Assembly (NCBI GenBank): GCA_028023455.1
Contig: JAQFVV010000017.1
Span: 4,808,098 to 4,872,097, forward strand
Source: Epiperipatus broadwayi
Taxonomy: Eukaryota; Onychophora; Udeonychophora; Euonychophora; Peripatidae
DNA: 64,000 nt
Direction: 5' to 3'
Shown piece after piece: positions 12,335 to 24,364 of this stretch. The notes beneath the pieces are model-generated. The model had not been told where the DNA came from. It was given only the letters and a program-made list of their open reading frames with translations, and did no database searches. The number at the start of each line of letters is the position of its first letter. The first letter of the stretch is position 1. A program made the position numbers and the translations under genes.

Positions 12335-13740
12335 TTACTGTGCAAAGTGTGTTGGCAGTTGAATTTGAAGATTTTGCTGAAATGAATATAAAGGAAATAA
12401 AATAAAAGTATGTTTGATATAAATACAAATTAATGTATAGAATAAATATTTTATTGGTTTAAAATTAGAAAATTTCTTTTCCTTGAGACAATACACATTG
12501 TGTTTTTTTTCTTTTTGCTCAATAAAAAAAGAAAAGAGCAAGATTAAATAATAAAAGTAACTACTGATTGTAAATACTGATAGAAGTTCTACAAAGAAGA
12601 GATTGGTAATTAAATATGCCATGGTAACTAAAAAAAAAAAAGAAAAAGAACTTTGAGAACAAAAAACCAAAAAGAAAGATAAAAGTTGGAAGAAAGAATG
12701 TGGGTGGTATTCAATGTACACATGCATAATAAATTTTCATGGGGATATAAAATGAATGGACATAGATAAAGAAGGGTCTCTCTTTGTTCTTTGGATTCTT
12801 GACAAGATGTTAAACTACCTTGTGATCATAGCTGACATTCAGATTGGCAGCTAGTATGCCTGTCCATCACTAATCATTCCATTCCCTCAAACACACTTAT
12901 GATGATTTAGAAGAGTGAACCCACCACCCATCTAATCTAGAAGCTTCATGTCAAAGCTGCAACCTAAAGGACACATCATGAAGAACACCTGAGAATTATA
13001 TGTATTACCAAGGAATGATTCTATGAACTGTCGTACTGATAAGAAATTAAATTTTTAAACTTATATGCTTATTGAAATAACTTCATAGAGTACTCACGTC
13101 TTACACAAACCACGAGAAAAGAAAACATATTTTAAGGAACTATAAAGAACTATTTATGGTTAATGAATCCAAGAAATAATTATGCTGTGATGACATAAAT
13201 TTTCTTTTGTTATTTTGCTTTTATTCAATATACTCATAAAAAAAGTAATAAAAAAGGATTTACAATGTGTCATTTACTTAAGCCTCATAACTATCTTCTT
13301 TCAGCAATCTTCTGGGTAAATTCAACTGCTGATGCCAATACAATATTATTGTAATTTTAGATTTATTATTTGTGAGGTTACAATGTAGCTATACAATATT
13401 TTTGCATTATTTTGTGTAAATATTATAGGGGTATGTTAATATCTGAGTTATTAATTCCTTTACATTATAGAGAGGGTTTTGGTGTGGTGTGAGAAGGGGG
13501 GGGACTTACTTTCATTGTCAATTTAATAGAGATATATAAAATAAAATCCTGGCACCTAATTAAAAAAAAAATTAAACTATTAAAGATGACAATATAGAGA
13601 AAGTTAGCTAGTTATAATTAGGACCATATTAGCTGGGAAATATAATATTCTTATGCTGAAATTAAAAATGATTAATTACCATAACCTACATTAGGTGTGG
13701 GCATGGGAGGTAATGGGTATATTTTTAAGATATATATATA
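12335..13740. repeat. Segmental duplication, copy 1
   Basis: This block aligns with 16072-17405 in the same orientation over its whole length, with substitutions and small indels. Examples are 'tgttggcagttgaatttgaagattttgctg' here and 'tgttggcagctgaatttgaagattttgctg' there. Offset is about 3.74 kb. The small minus-strand open frame at its left end (12335-12727) is low in complexity and is disrupted in copy 2, so I do not call it a gene. Confidence 0.8.
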
Positions 13741-13889
13741 TATAACAAAAACAAGTTTTATATACGTAAAAACCTGCTATCGCTTGTATTAATGATCAAT
13801 AGATGGAGCTTTACCAAGACCTCCAAACAAGCGTATTTGTTTACATAAACGTCAGAGTCAATATTCACTGTCTCTTTCATTTTGCTCCA

Positions 13890-13936
13890 CCCTCAGATCA
13901 GCTGATTTCAAGCTGATTTGCTCTCATCAGTGAGGG
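13890..13936 (-). ncRNA. Hammerhead ribozyme B1-1
   Basis: On the minus strand stem I is CCCTCA with TGAGGG, six perfect pairs. CTGATGA (13924-13930) is followed by stem II GAGC with GCTT around AAATCA (one G-U wobble), then GAAA, then stem III ATC with GAT around AGCT, and C17 at 13896. The cleavage triplet is AUC. All core positions match the hammerhead consensus; cleavage is predicted on the minus strand between 13896 and 13895. Confidence 0.88.
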
Positions 13937-14303
13937 GTAGAAGTTAGAAACTAGACCTAAATATTAACTCCAAGCGTTTATGCAAAACGTTTCTATTAGT
14001 TTGCAAGCATGAATTTTTTAGACACCTAAATGTCTTCAAACTCAGCCTATCAAACTAGATAGCTATATGTGTCTGATATCAGTTCAGATTCTCCACATAG
14101 TGAAAGCTTCTGCAATCTATATCATTGCAAGAAAACTTTAAAGGTACATTTATGAAAAACCAAAACAAGTTTTATATATGTAAAAACCTGCTATCGCTTG
14201 TATTAATGATCAATAGATGGAGCTTTACCAAGACCTCCAAACAAGCGTATTTGTTTACATAAATGTCAGAGTCAATATTCACTGTCTCTTTCATTTTGCT
14301 CCA

Positions 14304-14350
14304 CCCTCAGATCAGCTGATTTCAAGCTGATTTGCTCTCATCAGTGAGGG
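14304..14350 (-). ncRNA. Hammerhead ribozyme B1-2
   Basis: Identical in all paired and core positions to B1-1: stem I CCCTCA/TGAGGG, core at 14338-14344, stem II GAGC/GCTT, stem III ATC/GAT, cleavage base C17 at 14310. Confidence 0.88.
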
Positions 14351-14717
14351 ATAGAAGTTAGAAACTAGACCTAAATATTAACTCCAAGCATTTATGCAAA
14401 ATGTTTCTATCAGTTTGCAAGCATGAATTTTTTAGACACCTAAATGTCTTCAAACTCAGCCTATCAAACTAGATAGCTATATGAGCCTGATATCAGTTCA
14501 GATTCTCCACATAGTGAAAGCTTCTGCAATCTATATCATTGCAAGAAAACTTTAAAGGTACATTTATGAAAAACCAAAACAAGTTTTATATATGTAAAAA
14601 CCTGCTATCGCTTGTATTAATGATCAATAGATGGAGCTTTACCAAAACCTCCAAACAAGCGTATTTGTTTACATAAATGTCAGAGTCAATATTCACTGTC
14701 TCTTTCATTTTGCTCCA

Positions 14718-14764
14718 CCCTCAGATCAGCTGATTTCAAGATGATTTGCTCTCATCAGTGAGGG
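14718..14764 (-). ncRNA. Hammerhead ribozyme B1-3, stem II weakened
   Basis: Core (14752-14758), stem I and stem III are intact. One substitution makes the stem II 3' strand TCTT instead of GCTT, which removes the loop-closing C-G pair. Confidence 0.8.
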
Positions 14765-15129
14765 ATAAAAGTTAGAAACTAGACCTAAATATTAACTCCA
14801 AGCATTTATGCAAAATGTTTCTATCAGTTTGCAAATGAATTTTTTAGACACCTAAATGTCTTCAAACTCAGCCTATCAAACTAGATAGCTATATGGGTCT
14901 GATATCAGTTCAGATTCTCCACATAGTGAAAGCTTCTGCAATCTATATCATTGCAAGAAAACTTTAAAGGTACATTTATGAAAAACAAAAACAAGTTTTA
15001 TATACGTAAAAACCTGCTATCGCTTGTATTAATGATCAATAGATGGAGCTTTACCAAGACCTCCAAACAAGCGTATTTGTTTACATAAACGTCAGAGTCA
15101 ATATTCACTGTCTCTTTCATTTTGCTCCA

Positions 15130-15176
15130 CCCTCAGATCTGCTGATTTCAAGCTGATTTGCTCTCATCAGTGAAGG
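15130..15176 (-). ncRNA. Hammerhead ribozyme B1-4 at array edge
   Basis: Core at 15164-15170, stem II and stem III (loop AGCA) are intact. An extra A in the upstream strand (TGAAGGG on the plus strand) shifts stem I, so pairing is reduced. The array stops a few bases later. Confidence 0.75.
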
Positions 15177-15180
15177 GATA

Positions 15181-16070
15181 GGAAAAAACAAGATGTTATT
15201 AATGTATTTGTGGCTTGGATTGTGAACACAATATGTTGTGATAATGTATAAGTGATCAAATTTCTTCCCAAGCAGCAAACAAGGAAAATGTGAGTTGTTA
15301 ATAATCATTTGGGTAATACACTATTCAGTTAAAAAAAGAAAAGAGTTCTATTGAATAAAGAGATGGAGGGGACAGGTAATGAAGTCTCTTTCAGTTGTTA
15401 GGTAAAAATAGAATGGAAATAACAGACCATCATAATTATATAGAAAAACAATTCAGGTTTGTTTTTGTTCTATCTATTTCATGGGTGGTAGTGTAATATT
15501 CAGGCAGCAATCAAATATAATGGCAGGGAAACAAGATAGGAGCAACATATGTTAAGGAGTAAATTAGGATGAATTTCACGATGACCTTGGATTTGTCTCT
15601 CTGGATAAGATGAAATTGGTACACATTACTGAGTAAGAAATAAACACAGATAGAAAGAAATAGATATCACTGACAGTTCATTAAAAAGATTGTAAAATGG
15701 GTAAAGCAGGAGGATGAAATAACAGCTAGAGTATATCATGTCTGTGCACTGTACACAATTGGTCAGTAAGACTCTTAATCCCTGCAAGTCTACAGAGAGC
15801 TATGACCCAGAAGGATGGGGAGTGGAGCTTGCCACCACATATCTACAATTCTCAGTAAGTAACAGAGCTAGGTCCATATGTTGGATAGAGAACTGCTGCC
15901 AAGATATGTCATGCCATTAAGAAAGTAATCTAGCAGATAGGTATGCTCAAACCTCCTACCCATCAGAAAATGGTGAACTAATACAATATAAGGGAATAAT
16001 GATAATAATATTAAGTAGAATAAACTAGCTGAAACACCTAGTTTATTCTCATCATTAACCATGGGGATAT
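15181..16070. other. Unassigned spacer between duplication copies
   Basis: No gene is supported. It is slightly less A+T-rich near 15720-15930, but the small open frames on both strands look like chance frames. This segment has no partner in the duplication. Confidence 0.4.
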
Positions 16071-16071
16071 T

Positions 16072-17405
16072 GTAACTGTGCAAGGTGTGTTGGCAGCTGA
16101 ATTTGAAGATTTTGCTGAAATGAATATAAAGGAAATGCAAATTAATGTATAGAATAAATATTTTATTGGATTAAAATTAGAAAATTTATTTTTCTTGAGG
16201 CAATACACATTCAATAAAAAAAGAAAAGAGCAAGTTTAAATAATAAAAGTGAATAGTGATTGTAAACACTGATAGAAGTTCTACAAAGGAGATATTGATA
16301 ATTAAATATGGCCATGGTAACTAAGAAAAAAAGAAAAAGAAGACCTTTGAGAACAAAAGTCTAGAGAAAGATAAAAATTCAAAGAAAGAATGCAGGTGGT
16401 ATTCAACATACACATGCATAATGGATTTTTATGAGGATATAAAAGGAATGGACATAGATAAAGAAGGGTCTCTCTTTGTTCTTTGGATTCTGAGAAGTTG
16501 TTAAACTACCCTATGATAATTATTGACATTCATATGGGCAGCTAGAAGACCTGTACATCGCTGATCATTCCAGTCTCTCGAACACATGATAATTTAGAAG
16601 AATGAAGCTGCCACCCACCTAATCAAGAAGCTTACATCAAAGCTGAAACCTAAAGGACATATCATGAAAAAAATCTGAGAATTATATGAAGGAATCTTTC
16701 TACGAACTATCTTACCATTAAGAAATTAATTTTTTGAACTTATATGCTTATTGAAATAACTTTATAGAGTACTCATATCTTACACAAACCAGGAGAAAAG
16801 AAGACATATTTTAATGGGTCATAAAGAACTATTTATATGGTTAATGAATCCAAGAAATAATTTTGCTATGATGAAATAAATTTTCTTTTGTTATTTTGCT
16901 TTTATTCAATATGCTCATAAAAAAAGATTTACAATGTGTCATTTACTTAAGCCTCATAACTATCTTCTTTCAGTGATCTTCTGAATAAATTTGACTGTTG
17001 ATGCCAACATAATAATATTATTATATTTTTACATTTATTATTTGTGAGGTCACGATATAGTTATATAATATTTTTGCATTATTTTGTGTAAATATTATAG
17101 GGGTATGTTAATATCTGAGTTATTAGTTCATTCACATTATAGAGAGGGTTTTGGTGTGGTGTGAGAAAGGAGAAGGGGAAACACCTCCATTGTCAATTTA
17201 ATAGGGATATCTAAAATAGAATCCTGGTGCCTAATAAAGACAAATTTAAACTATTAAAGGTAACAATGTAGAAAAAGTTAGCTAGTTATAATTAGGATTG
17301 TATTATCTGGGAAATATGTGATGCTTATGCTAAAATTAAAAATGGTTGACTACCATAAACTAGATTAGATATGGGCATGGGAGGTAATGGGTATATCTTT
17401 AACAG
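16072..17405. repeat. Segmental duplication, copy 2
   Basis: Direct, diverged partner of 12335-13740. Similarity ends at 'gggtatat' near 17395, the same point where copy 1 meets the family B1 array. Confidence 0.8.
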
Positions 17406-17760
17406 ATATACATAAATTAATCTTATGGCCATTTATGTCTAATCAATATTATTAGACATATATAAAATGGTACAATATATTGTAACGATATATAAATATG
17501 CCGTTACATTAATTTAAAATAAAAACTAAGCTTGCAAATAAAAATACATTTATTAAAAATCTAAAAGCTAAAAAAAAATTGAAGAGTTGTTAAACGTATA
17601 TATATTCGCACAGATGCAAAACTTTAAAAAATATTATTTCTTTTTTTTAAATAAAAAAAAGAAGAAGAGGTATTTGAACGTATTTTTTTTTAGAAAAAAG
17701 TACAAGATGTAAAGATAAAATATTTTTGTAAAAAGATTTATATATAATCTCTGGAAATGG
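17406..17760. other. A+T-rich stretch with no recognised feature
   Basis: Only TA and A runs are seen. Confidence 0.5.
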
Positions 17761-17766
17761 AAATGA

Positions 17767-17982
17767 TTGTTTTATAAATTAATTGGAAAACAAACTAGCC
17801 CTCGGGGATCTTATAGAAAAAGTCAGTTAAAAGATATAGGTAAGAGAATGAAAAGAATTAGCTTGTCCAATATAGTAGAAGCAGCAATAAAGGCCTGGAC
17901 TATAACAAAAAAATGGAATAGTGACATCTTTTGTGAATTGAATCCAGAGGACCATTATAAAAGGAAAACAATTAAAAATTAA
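17767..17982 (+). other. Coding-like frame of unknown nature
   Basis: A 71-residue frame with mixed, non-repetitive composition: it includes SPRGSYRKSQLKDIGKRM, SNIVEAAIKAWTITKKW and FCELNPEDHY. It could be a degraded retroelement segment or an old exon. There is no clear start signal. I do not recognise the family, and no domain motif is visible. It lies 100 bp upstream of the GC-richer patch at 18087. Confidence 0.25.
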
Positions 17983-18086
17983 AACAGCTTCCTGAGAGTT
18001 CCAACTTGATTTTGTAAGAAGAACAATAAGACGCACTTGTCGTTCTCTCTCACTTACTTTAAAAATGAAATGACTGTGATACCAGA

Positions 18087-18191
18087 ATGGAACCAGCTAA
18101 GGCTACCTCCAGAATGTCAGACCGGTCTTCCATGAAAGTCTTCGTGGGAATTGACAACAGGAACCGTGAGCTCTTCTACTGTAAGGTGTAA
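18087..18191 (+). other. Short GC-richer frame, candidate first exon or retroelement tail
   Basis: A 34-residue frame with an upstream in-frame stop (TGA at 18066) and a good start context (A at -3, G at +4). The protein begins MEPAKATSRMSDRSS and continues MKVFVGIDNRNRELFYCKV. Base composition is clearly richer in G+C than the surroundings. A possible splice donor (GTAAGG) lies at 18181. In another frame the same DNA reads VIPEWNQLRLPPE, which resembles the conserved WNxLP tail of some LINE reverse transcriptases, so a dead LINE end is an equal alternative. No family recognised. Confidence 0.25.
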
Positions 18192-19640
18192 ACAGAAAAA
18201 TTTGACTACAAATAATTAAGAACTTTAAAGATTGAACAAGCTAAGCATAATTTTTTTTAAAATGAACTTCTATCTGACTTAAAGTTTCCGAATCAATTAT
18301 TAATGTTTAAATTATATATATTTGAGTTTGCTAAAAAAAAAAAAAATCATTTCCATTTTTTTCATTTCTATTAATATTTATTTGTATAACATTTAAATGC
18401 ATAAATTTAAGTTGGGTATGGATGTTGCATGGATTCGTTAGCGGTTGTGGTTTTCATATTCGATTAGAATATATAGGTCATCGATGTCAATGCGGCATCT
18501 TATGATGAATGTCATTGGGTTTCTTGTATTCCCTCTGCAATTGACGTTATCAATGACTTTGTATTTTGATCGGTTATGTTTATTTTGGAATGTTTTTAAT
18601 GTGGAATCTATGCAGCCGATCTATACTCAACATTATAAAACAAATTTTATAAATTTCATCTGTGCGAATTTAAATAAATGTTAGATTTAAGTTGGGCATG
18701 AATGGCTATATAGATTTATAAAGTTATATTAATTAATTAGGGGAGGATAATCTTAGGTTATTTGTTTTGTAGTTAAATTGGGTCAATGGATTGGATATAT
18801 TAGTGTAATTAGTAGATGTAGTATGAGGTTCACTATGGGCAGAATCGCTGTATACCCCACACAAACCTTTTTGCCTATGGATGGGATTGTAAGTCGGCAA
18901 AAAGGACCACAGTTCTTCCTATAGAGTTTTTATTTTATTGTTCTTCTTGCCATACAGATGTAACATTCCTGTATTGGACAAGAGTCAATGTCTTCTCTAA
19001 CTATACTGTTCAGATGCACATTCCTGACAGTATAGTATATTTAGTGCTGTTGTATTTTCATGCTACATTGAATACATTAATGTATCAGATGGATTGATGC
19101 CAATTTGACTGCGAAGTTTTGGCCTAAGGTTAAATAAGGGATAGAATATTTTTTTTCAAATACAGATCTATGTAGTCTATTCATACTCGACGATCTTAAT
19201 AAGAATATTAAATTCATTCATACTCAACAATCTTAAAATAATATTTTAAATTAAAAATTAATATTAAAATCTAAATAATAAATGTTATTCCTCAAATTTA
19301 AAATGATTATATATGTGCGTAAATAAATATTGTTTGTGTATTAATTACTGGCAGTGGCTTTTATTTTTTTGTATTTAAGATATAAATTAAAGATTTAGAT
19401 TACTATCTCTGCATCTCCACTGAGCTAGTGACAATGGGCTAACGGTCTAAATATAAATAAAGTGGGATCTTAACTTACGTATCTGCCTACTTTATAAATT
19501 TTTCTAGGTTCAAGTGTCTAGATGGCGCCCTTGTATTGCAGATTATGGTAAGATTCGATCTTCACTTTCTTTTGGATCATTATAATATAATTGTAAAAAA
19601 ATGCATGTAATATTTATTTAATATATTATTATGATATAGT
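18192..19640. other. Unassigned stretch with one perfect hairpin
   Basis: No gene recognised. CTTTTTGCC and GGCAAAAAG form a stem near 18868-18905. At about 19425-19540 'gggctaacgg' and 'aggttcaagtgtc' could be the decayed A and B boxes of a SINE, but this is weak. Confidence 0.35.
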
Positions 19641-20225
19641 CAACTATTTTGTAATTATTGGATGTATATATGAGGATTTTGATTTATTTTAATGATTTAT
19701 ATTGTTATTGCTTGTTTTAATTCCATTATTGAACACTAGATGGTTTTATGCCTGAAATAGTTTGTTAACATTAAATAGATTAGAAACATTAGAAAAGTGG
19801 ACCAAACCAGGTAAAACGGCTTTTTATGTGTAATATTATTATTGAGATTTATTTAGTTGTTATAAAGAATTCATTATTATTTTCTGGTTATTATTTTATG
19901 AAGGGCAGCATAAAGATTTTTATTGTTTTCCAATTTTGATGAGTTATATTAAAATAAATGATACATTTTACAGTTGAATTTTGTGGAAATTTACTATTAA
20001 ATTTTTCAGATTTTTTTGGTAGATAATAATGTATTGGAGATATTAATAAGCTAATTTCTTTTGTATGAGTAGAATGCAATATACCATTTTGGTCTAGATT
20101 TAAACACAGAATCATTATATTTATAAAACAAATTTTTTTATTGGCTTTTTTTTTTTTCAGTTGTTTTAAAATGATTAATATTTTATCTTATTAATAAATA
20201 GTGATTAATAATACATTTTTTTATC
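19640..20225. repeat. Dispersed repeats of unknown class
   Basis: 19640-19905 is the inverse of 11885-12175, and 20090-20215 matches 8605-8745 in direct orientation. The two repeats adjoin here. Confidence 0.55.
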
Positions 20226-20881
20226 AAGAATTTATTAAAACTAAATTGTACAGATCTTAATTTTGTTGTATTATCTAAAAATTACAGCTTAACAATGTTC
20301 GATTAAACTTATCTAAAAATATAAGAAAATTTCTATAATGATTGTAGCAAATCTTTTCAAACTGTCTTTATGATTAATAATATATTGTAGTATAAGATAA
20401 CATTCATAATTTTTAATTTTATTTTTTTTAACTGTCTCAGAAAAGTAAGTTGTGATAGCCCTCTCATATTTGTCATTTTAGATGGTGTGATGGTACTGTG
20501 GTTGTTATTTTTCTATGTTGTATGTTAAATTATGGAGTGAGATCGGCAGCAGCAATTCCTTCTAAGAAGCTTCCATTTTTAACATATCAAAAAATTCCAA
20601 GAGATATTATCAGTATATGGATCTTTGCAGATCTTTGTGTGTGATTGACAGCACATTCTATTGTTCTGACAAAGCTATGAAGGAGGTGGCAGTTTGTGAT
20701 TGGCTGATATTTTAGGTTGTTTTACCCTGTGGCTAAATGGCACAAAAATGTGATTTTCAGTAATTGTTAATGATTATGATGCAATATTTTTGTAAAAGAT
20801 ATTATTGAACCAAAACAGACATCATTAGGGTGGAGGGTGCCTTTGGAAACATTTTATTTTTTACAAAGACAGCTCTTAGCA
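20226..20881. other. Unassigned stretch
   Basis: Less A+T-rich between about 20450 and 20720, with no open frame of note and no repeat recognised. Confidence 0.4.
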
Positions 20882-21137
20882 AATATAAGAAGTATAGGAG
20901 ATAAAAGGTGGCTGCCAGAGGGTTGCAATAGATCCTAAGATCTAGGTGCAGTGCTCTCAGATTCAAAGCTACTCACTGACGAATGTCACAAGCCAGAAAC
21001 TAGTCTGGGGATATTGGATGAGTAGGCACTAGATAGGAATTTTATGCACAAACTTTCTGGCATCCATTGATTACTCTGGTTGGCACAGGGTGGCACTACT
21101 GTATGGAGAGTTTTGCCTGTTTTAATATAAGAAGTAT
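20882..21137 (+). mobile_element. Family A short insertion with 14-bp target-site duplication
   Basis: AATATAAGAAGTAT occurs at 20882-20895 and 21124-21137. Between them lies a 228-bp 5'-truncated family A copy that ends in the usual 'gagttttgcctgtttt'. Its hammerhead core is CTGACGA, so it is mutated, while GAAA and GTC are kept. Confidence 0.85.
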
Positions 21138-22029
21138 GTTACAAAAACTAGATATTACCACTAAAATGGCCATTAGAGACTAAAAAGAAAATCATTTTTG
21201 CAAAAACTGTAAATGAAATATTTTCATAACAATAATTTATTAACTTTTAGAAATTTTTTTCTTTGATGAGAATTAATTTTAAATATATTATTTTCTAATA
21301 ATATAAAATTCTAATATCTAATATTTCATTCTTTTAACTGTTTTGAATAGATATCATGAAGCCAATAACAATGACTTCCTTTGTTATTGGTAAGACCTTC
21401 AGTTATATACTTATTTTTACAATTTTAAAATATTAATTTTTCATGTTTTATAATTTTAGTTATTAGAAGACTTAAATATTTATGATACAGTCAATAAATG
21501 AATTTTATAATATACATAAAAAAATTAATTGCACACAAAAAAAATCAAATGAGGCATCATAATAAAAATATCCATTGTTTAGAGTCTATTCAAAAATTTG
21601 GGGTCAGTTTGACACTGAAAAAATTAATAGACAGTATATATCAAATTGTATATAGTAATAAAATTAATATTTTATTATTAGAAATAGATTAAATTATATA
21701 TTAATAGATTTGTTTATTAATATTTTAAATAAAGGAAATAGTCAATTATTATTTAGTGTGTGTATACATGTATATGTATTTTATATTTATATAATTAAAA
21801 TAATATTAAATCATACACACATACTTTAAAATATTGTTTATATATACATAATAGATATTTAAAAATATAGAGTATTTTATATTAAATAAATAAATATACA
21901 GAGAACATTTATATTTTATTTAAATTATGATTTTAAAATGTATTTTAATTTGAAAATTTATTTTAATATTCTTTTTTTAAATATTTATTCATTATAAAGT
22001 TAAGACATATATTTACTTTACAAATGCTG
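21138..22029. other. A+T-rich stretch with no recognised feature
   Basis: Extremely A+T-rich. No gene, RNA or definable repeat. Confidence 0.5.
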
Positions 22030-22235
22030 ATGTACTTCAAAAACACATTTATTGAGTGAAATTTAACACTTCTTAACAGAGACAATAGCAGCAGGCTAAA
22101 TTTGAGTGAAACTATAAGAACAATATCTAAGATAGTGACTTAAATGTGTCATCATCACGAAAAAATATATAAGCCCCTGATCTTAGATTGGTTATTCTTT
22201 CTTAATCTGTATCTCAATAAGCAAAGTGAATACAT
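22030..22235. repeat. Dispersed repeat shared with 9856-10035
   Basis: Direct match with substitutions and indels to the block just downstream of the pogo-like element. It is followed by a TA microsatellite at about 22237-22276. Confidence 0.6.
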
Positions 22236-22242
22236 TATATAT

Positions 22243-22276
<34 letters not shown>

Positions 22277-22289
22277 GTTGGACTCATAG

Positions 22290-22560
22290 CTATAGTTAAC
22301 TAAAAAGTTAACAGTTGGCTACTAGAAGGTTGCATTAGATCCTAAGATCTAGGTGAAGTCCATTGTTCCTCACTGATAAAAGTATCAAGCTAGAAACTAT
22401 TCTGAGGATATTGGATAAGTAGGCACTAGATAGGAATTTTATGTCTTCAAATCTTTTTGCTTCCATTAAATACCATAGCTTAAATTTGGTAATACTATTG
22501 TATGGAGAGTTTGTTACTCTTATTAACAACTTGTGTTAAGATCAGAAATGGTGATCATGT
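22290..22560 (+). repeat. Family A copy, degenerate
   Basis: Contains 'gatcctaagatctagg', 'ctagaaactattctgagg', 'taggcactagatagg' and 'gtatggagagttt' in family A order. The core is CTGATAA and the cleavage triplet is ATT, so the ribozyme is dead. Confidence 0.7.
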
Positions 22561-22984
22561 AATGTTGAATAATTTATATTACCACACTGTCAGATATATC
22601 ATCAATCTCACAATGTTGTTTTTTCATTTTTTATTTATAAATAAATCCAACTCTATTTAGTCTTTTAATATTTGTGCCTTTATATTATAGTATATATCCC
22701 CTTTTCAAACCAATTATCATTTCACATTTTCTTCTAACTTCATAAACTTTGACATTAAGCTAACGAAATTTCCTCTCATTTAAAGTGATCTACAATTTTA
22801 AATAATTAATTAAAAGTCTATCTGCAAATTGCAGACTGAATCTGTAATCTGAACATTCTAGGAACTCTTTGCCACAGAGGCAAAACTCTTCATACAGTAG
22901 TGGCACTCAGTGCAAGCCAGAGTAACTAATGGATCCAGAAAAGCTAGTGCATAAAATCCCTATCTAGTGCATACTCATCCAATA

Positions 22985-23026
22985 TCCCCAGATTAGTTTC
23001 TAGCTTGCGGCTTTCATCAGTGAGGA
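22985..23026 (-). ncRNA. Hammerhead ribozyme, family A, minus copy
   Basis: On the minus strand stem I is TCCTCA with TGGGGA, the core CTGATGA is at 23014-23020, stem II is AAGC with GCTA around CGCAA, and GAAA follows. The triplet is AUC rather than the usual GUC, still an allowed NUH. The A-A mismatch at the base of stem II is the only flaw. Confidence 0.7.
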
Positions 23027-23077
23027 ACCCTGGATCTAAGAGCACTGCATCTAGATCAGTGCTCTCAGATCCAATGC

Positions 23078-23119
23078 TCCTCACTGATGAAAGCCACAAG
23101 CTAGAAACTAGTCTGGGGA
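23078..23119 (+). ncRNA. Hammerhead ribozyme, family A, plus copy
   Basis: Stem I TCCTCA (23078-23083) with TGGGGA (23114-23119), CTGATGA 23084-23090, stem II AAGC with GCTA around CACAA, GAAA, and cleavage triplet GTC 23111-23113. Compared with the 3.3-kb copy, stem II differs (AGC with GCT instead of GGC with GCT), which turns a wobble into a Watson-Crick pair. Confidence 0.75.
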
Positions 23120-23291
23120 TATTGGATGAGTAGTCACTAGATAAGGATTTTATGCAATAACTTTTTTGGATCCATTGATTACTCTGATTTGCACTGAGTG
23201 GTACTACTTTATGGAATTTTGTCTCTGTCAAAAACAGCTTGTGTAAGCAAAAGGAATGGTGGTAATGTTATGTTTAATGGAACTCTTTACC

Positions 23292-24300
23292 TTCAGTTAC
23301 CAACTAATACCTTAGTTGACAACTTCATAGTGTCAGAGATACACCAGCAGTTTATTTATGTCTATTCCAAATATAAAAGAGAATAAGCATTCACACACAC
23401 ACATTTATACATACATTCACATTATCTCTAAGAAAACCTAATGTTATTTCAGAAAATGACTATCAGAGGTAAGAAGAAACATCATTATATTTTTTGTCAT
23501 ATAAGACAGTAAAATGGACTATTCTGGACAATGTATTGTAGCATGAGAATAGTCACAAAATATCAGAAACTGCTATGACAAGAATTTATGGAAAGGAAAT
23601 TATGAATTTACCCTGCTACATTCCTTTAAGGCCCATGGAGGAATCAAATATATTTCTTTCAGTTAATAGCAAATTCATTTTATAATCACACAAGTATATA
23701 TACTGCATATTATTTAAATAAAAAATATAGTTATTATTAAATATAATAAGACTATCAATTTAATAATTAGTCAAGCATTTTGGATTATTATCATTTAAAT
23801 CAAAGAATGATAATTAGGTTTCTAAACAATTAATTATAGCACACAGAGAAATATGTACTGGTGATATTTAATTTTTAAAAAATAAAACAAAATTAATATA
23901 GTTAACTATAATAATATGCTGTTATTTACATTTTACAAAATTATTTTAATTGTCAAATCAAAATATAACTTGAAGCCTTAAAAAAAGATCATTATTTTTA
24001 CTTGTTAAAAATAATTCATAATTATTATTTATATTAATATTTTTAAGATTGAAAATGTTAATGAACTATTTGATTTAAGATATTTTATTTTTAATACTAG
24101 AACTGTATGTATTTTAATTCTTTATCAAATTAGTCAAAACGTGTTTATATATATACTGTACATTCAAACACACATATAGATATACAGATGATATGTACTT
24201 ATTTGTATATAAAATACATTCATATCTTATTTCATCTTGTAATTGTATATCTACACAGACACTCATATGTTTATTCTTAAATATGTTTGAATAAACTCCA
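23292..24300. other. A+T-rich stretch with no recognised feature
   Basis: A short CA run at 23391-23402; otherwise nothing definable. Confidence 0.5.
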
Positions 24301-24364
24301 CACTTACGTATATATTGTAATTTTTATGTATGAATAATATGGATAATTTTATAATATATTACAA

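Larger units (their letters stand above)
13745..15180 (-). repeat. Family B1 tandem hammerhead array (412-414-bp units)
   Basis: Three full units and one partial unit stand head to tail and are nearly identical. The ribozyme core falls at 13924, 14338, 14752 and 15164, giving periods of 414, 414 and 412 bp. Each unit carries one minus-strand hammerhead. If the minus strand were transcribed, two cuts one unit apart would release a 412-414-nt RNA, the size reported for circular retrozyme RNAs. The near-identity of units suggests recent tandem copying. The array lies exactly at the right edge of duplication copy 1. Confidence 0.85.
22861..23288. mobile_element. Family A element with two opposed ribozymes and target-site duplication
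   Basis: GGAACTCTTT occurs at 22861-22870 and 23279-23288. The inside starts on the minus strand (to about 23040) and then runs on the plus strand, each half carrying a complete hammerhead (22985-23026 minus, 23078-23119 plus). The two halves face each other across about 50 bp, so a transcript would fold into a long hairpin. Confidence 0.82.

Noticed and set aside
12335-12727. 130-residue minus-strand frame rich in Phe, Leu and Ser
   Set aside because: Low complexity. The duplicated copy at 16.07 kb is disrupted by indels, so no coding constraint is visible.
22861-23288. 95-residue frame on the minus strand
   Set aside because: It is a reading through the family A insertion and shares its palindromic structure.
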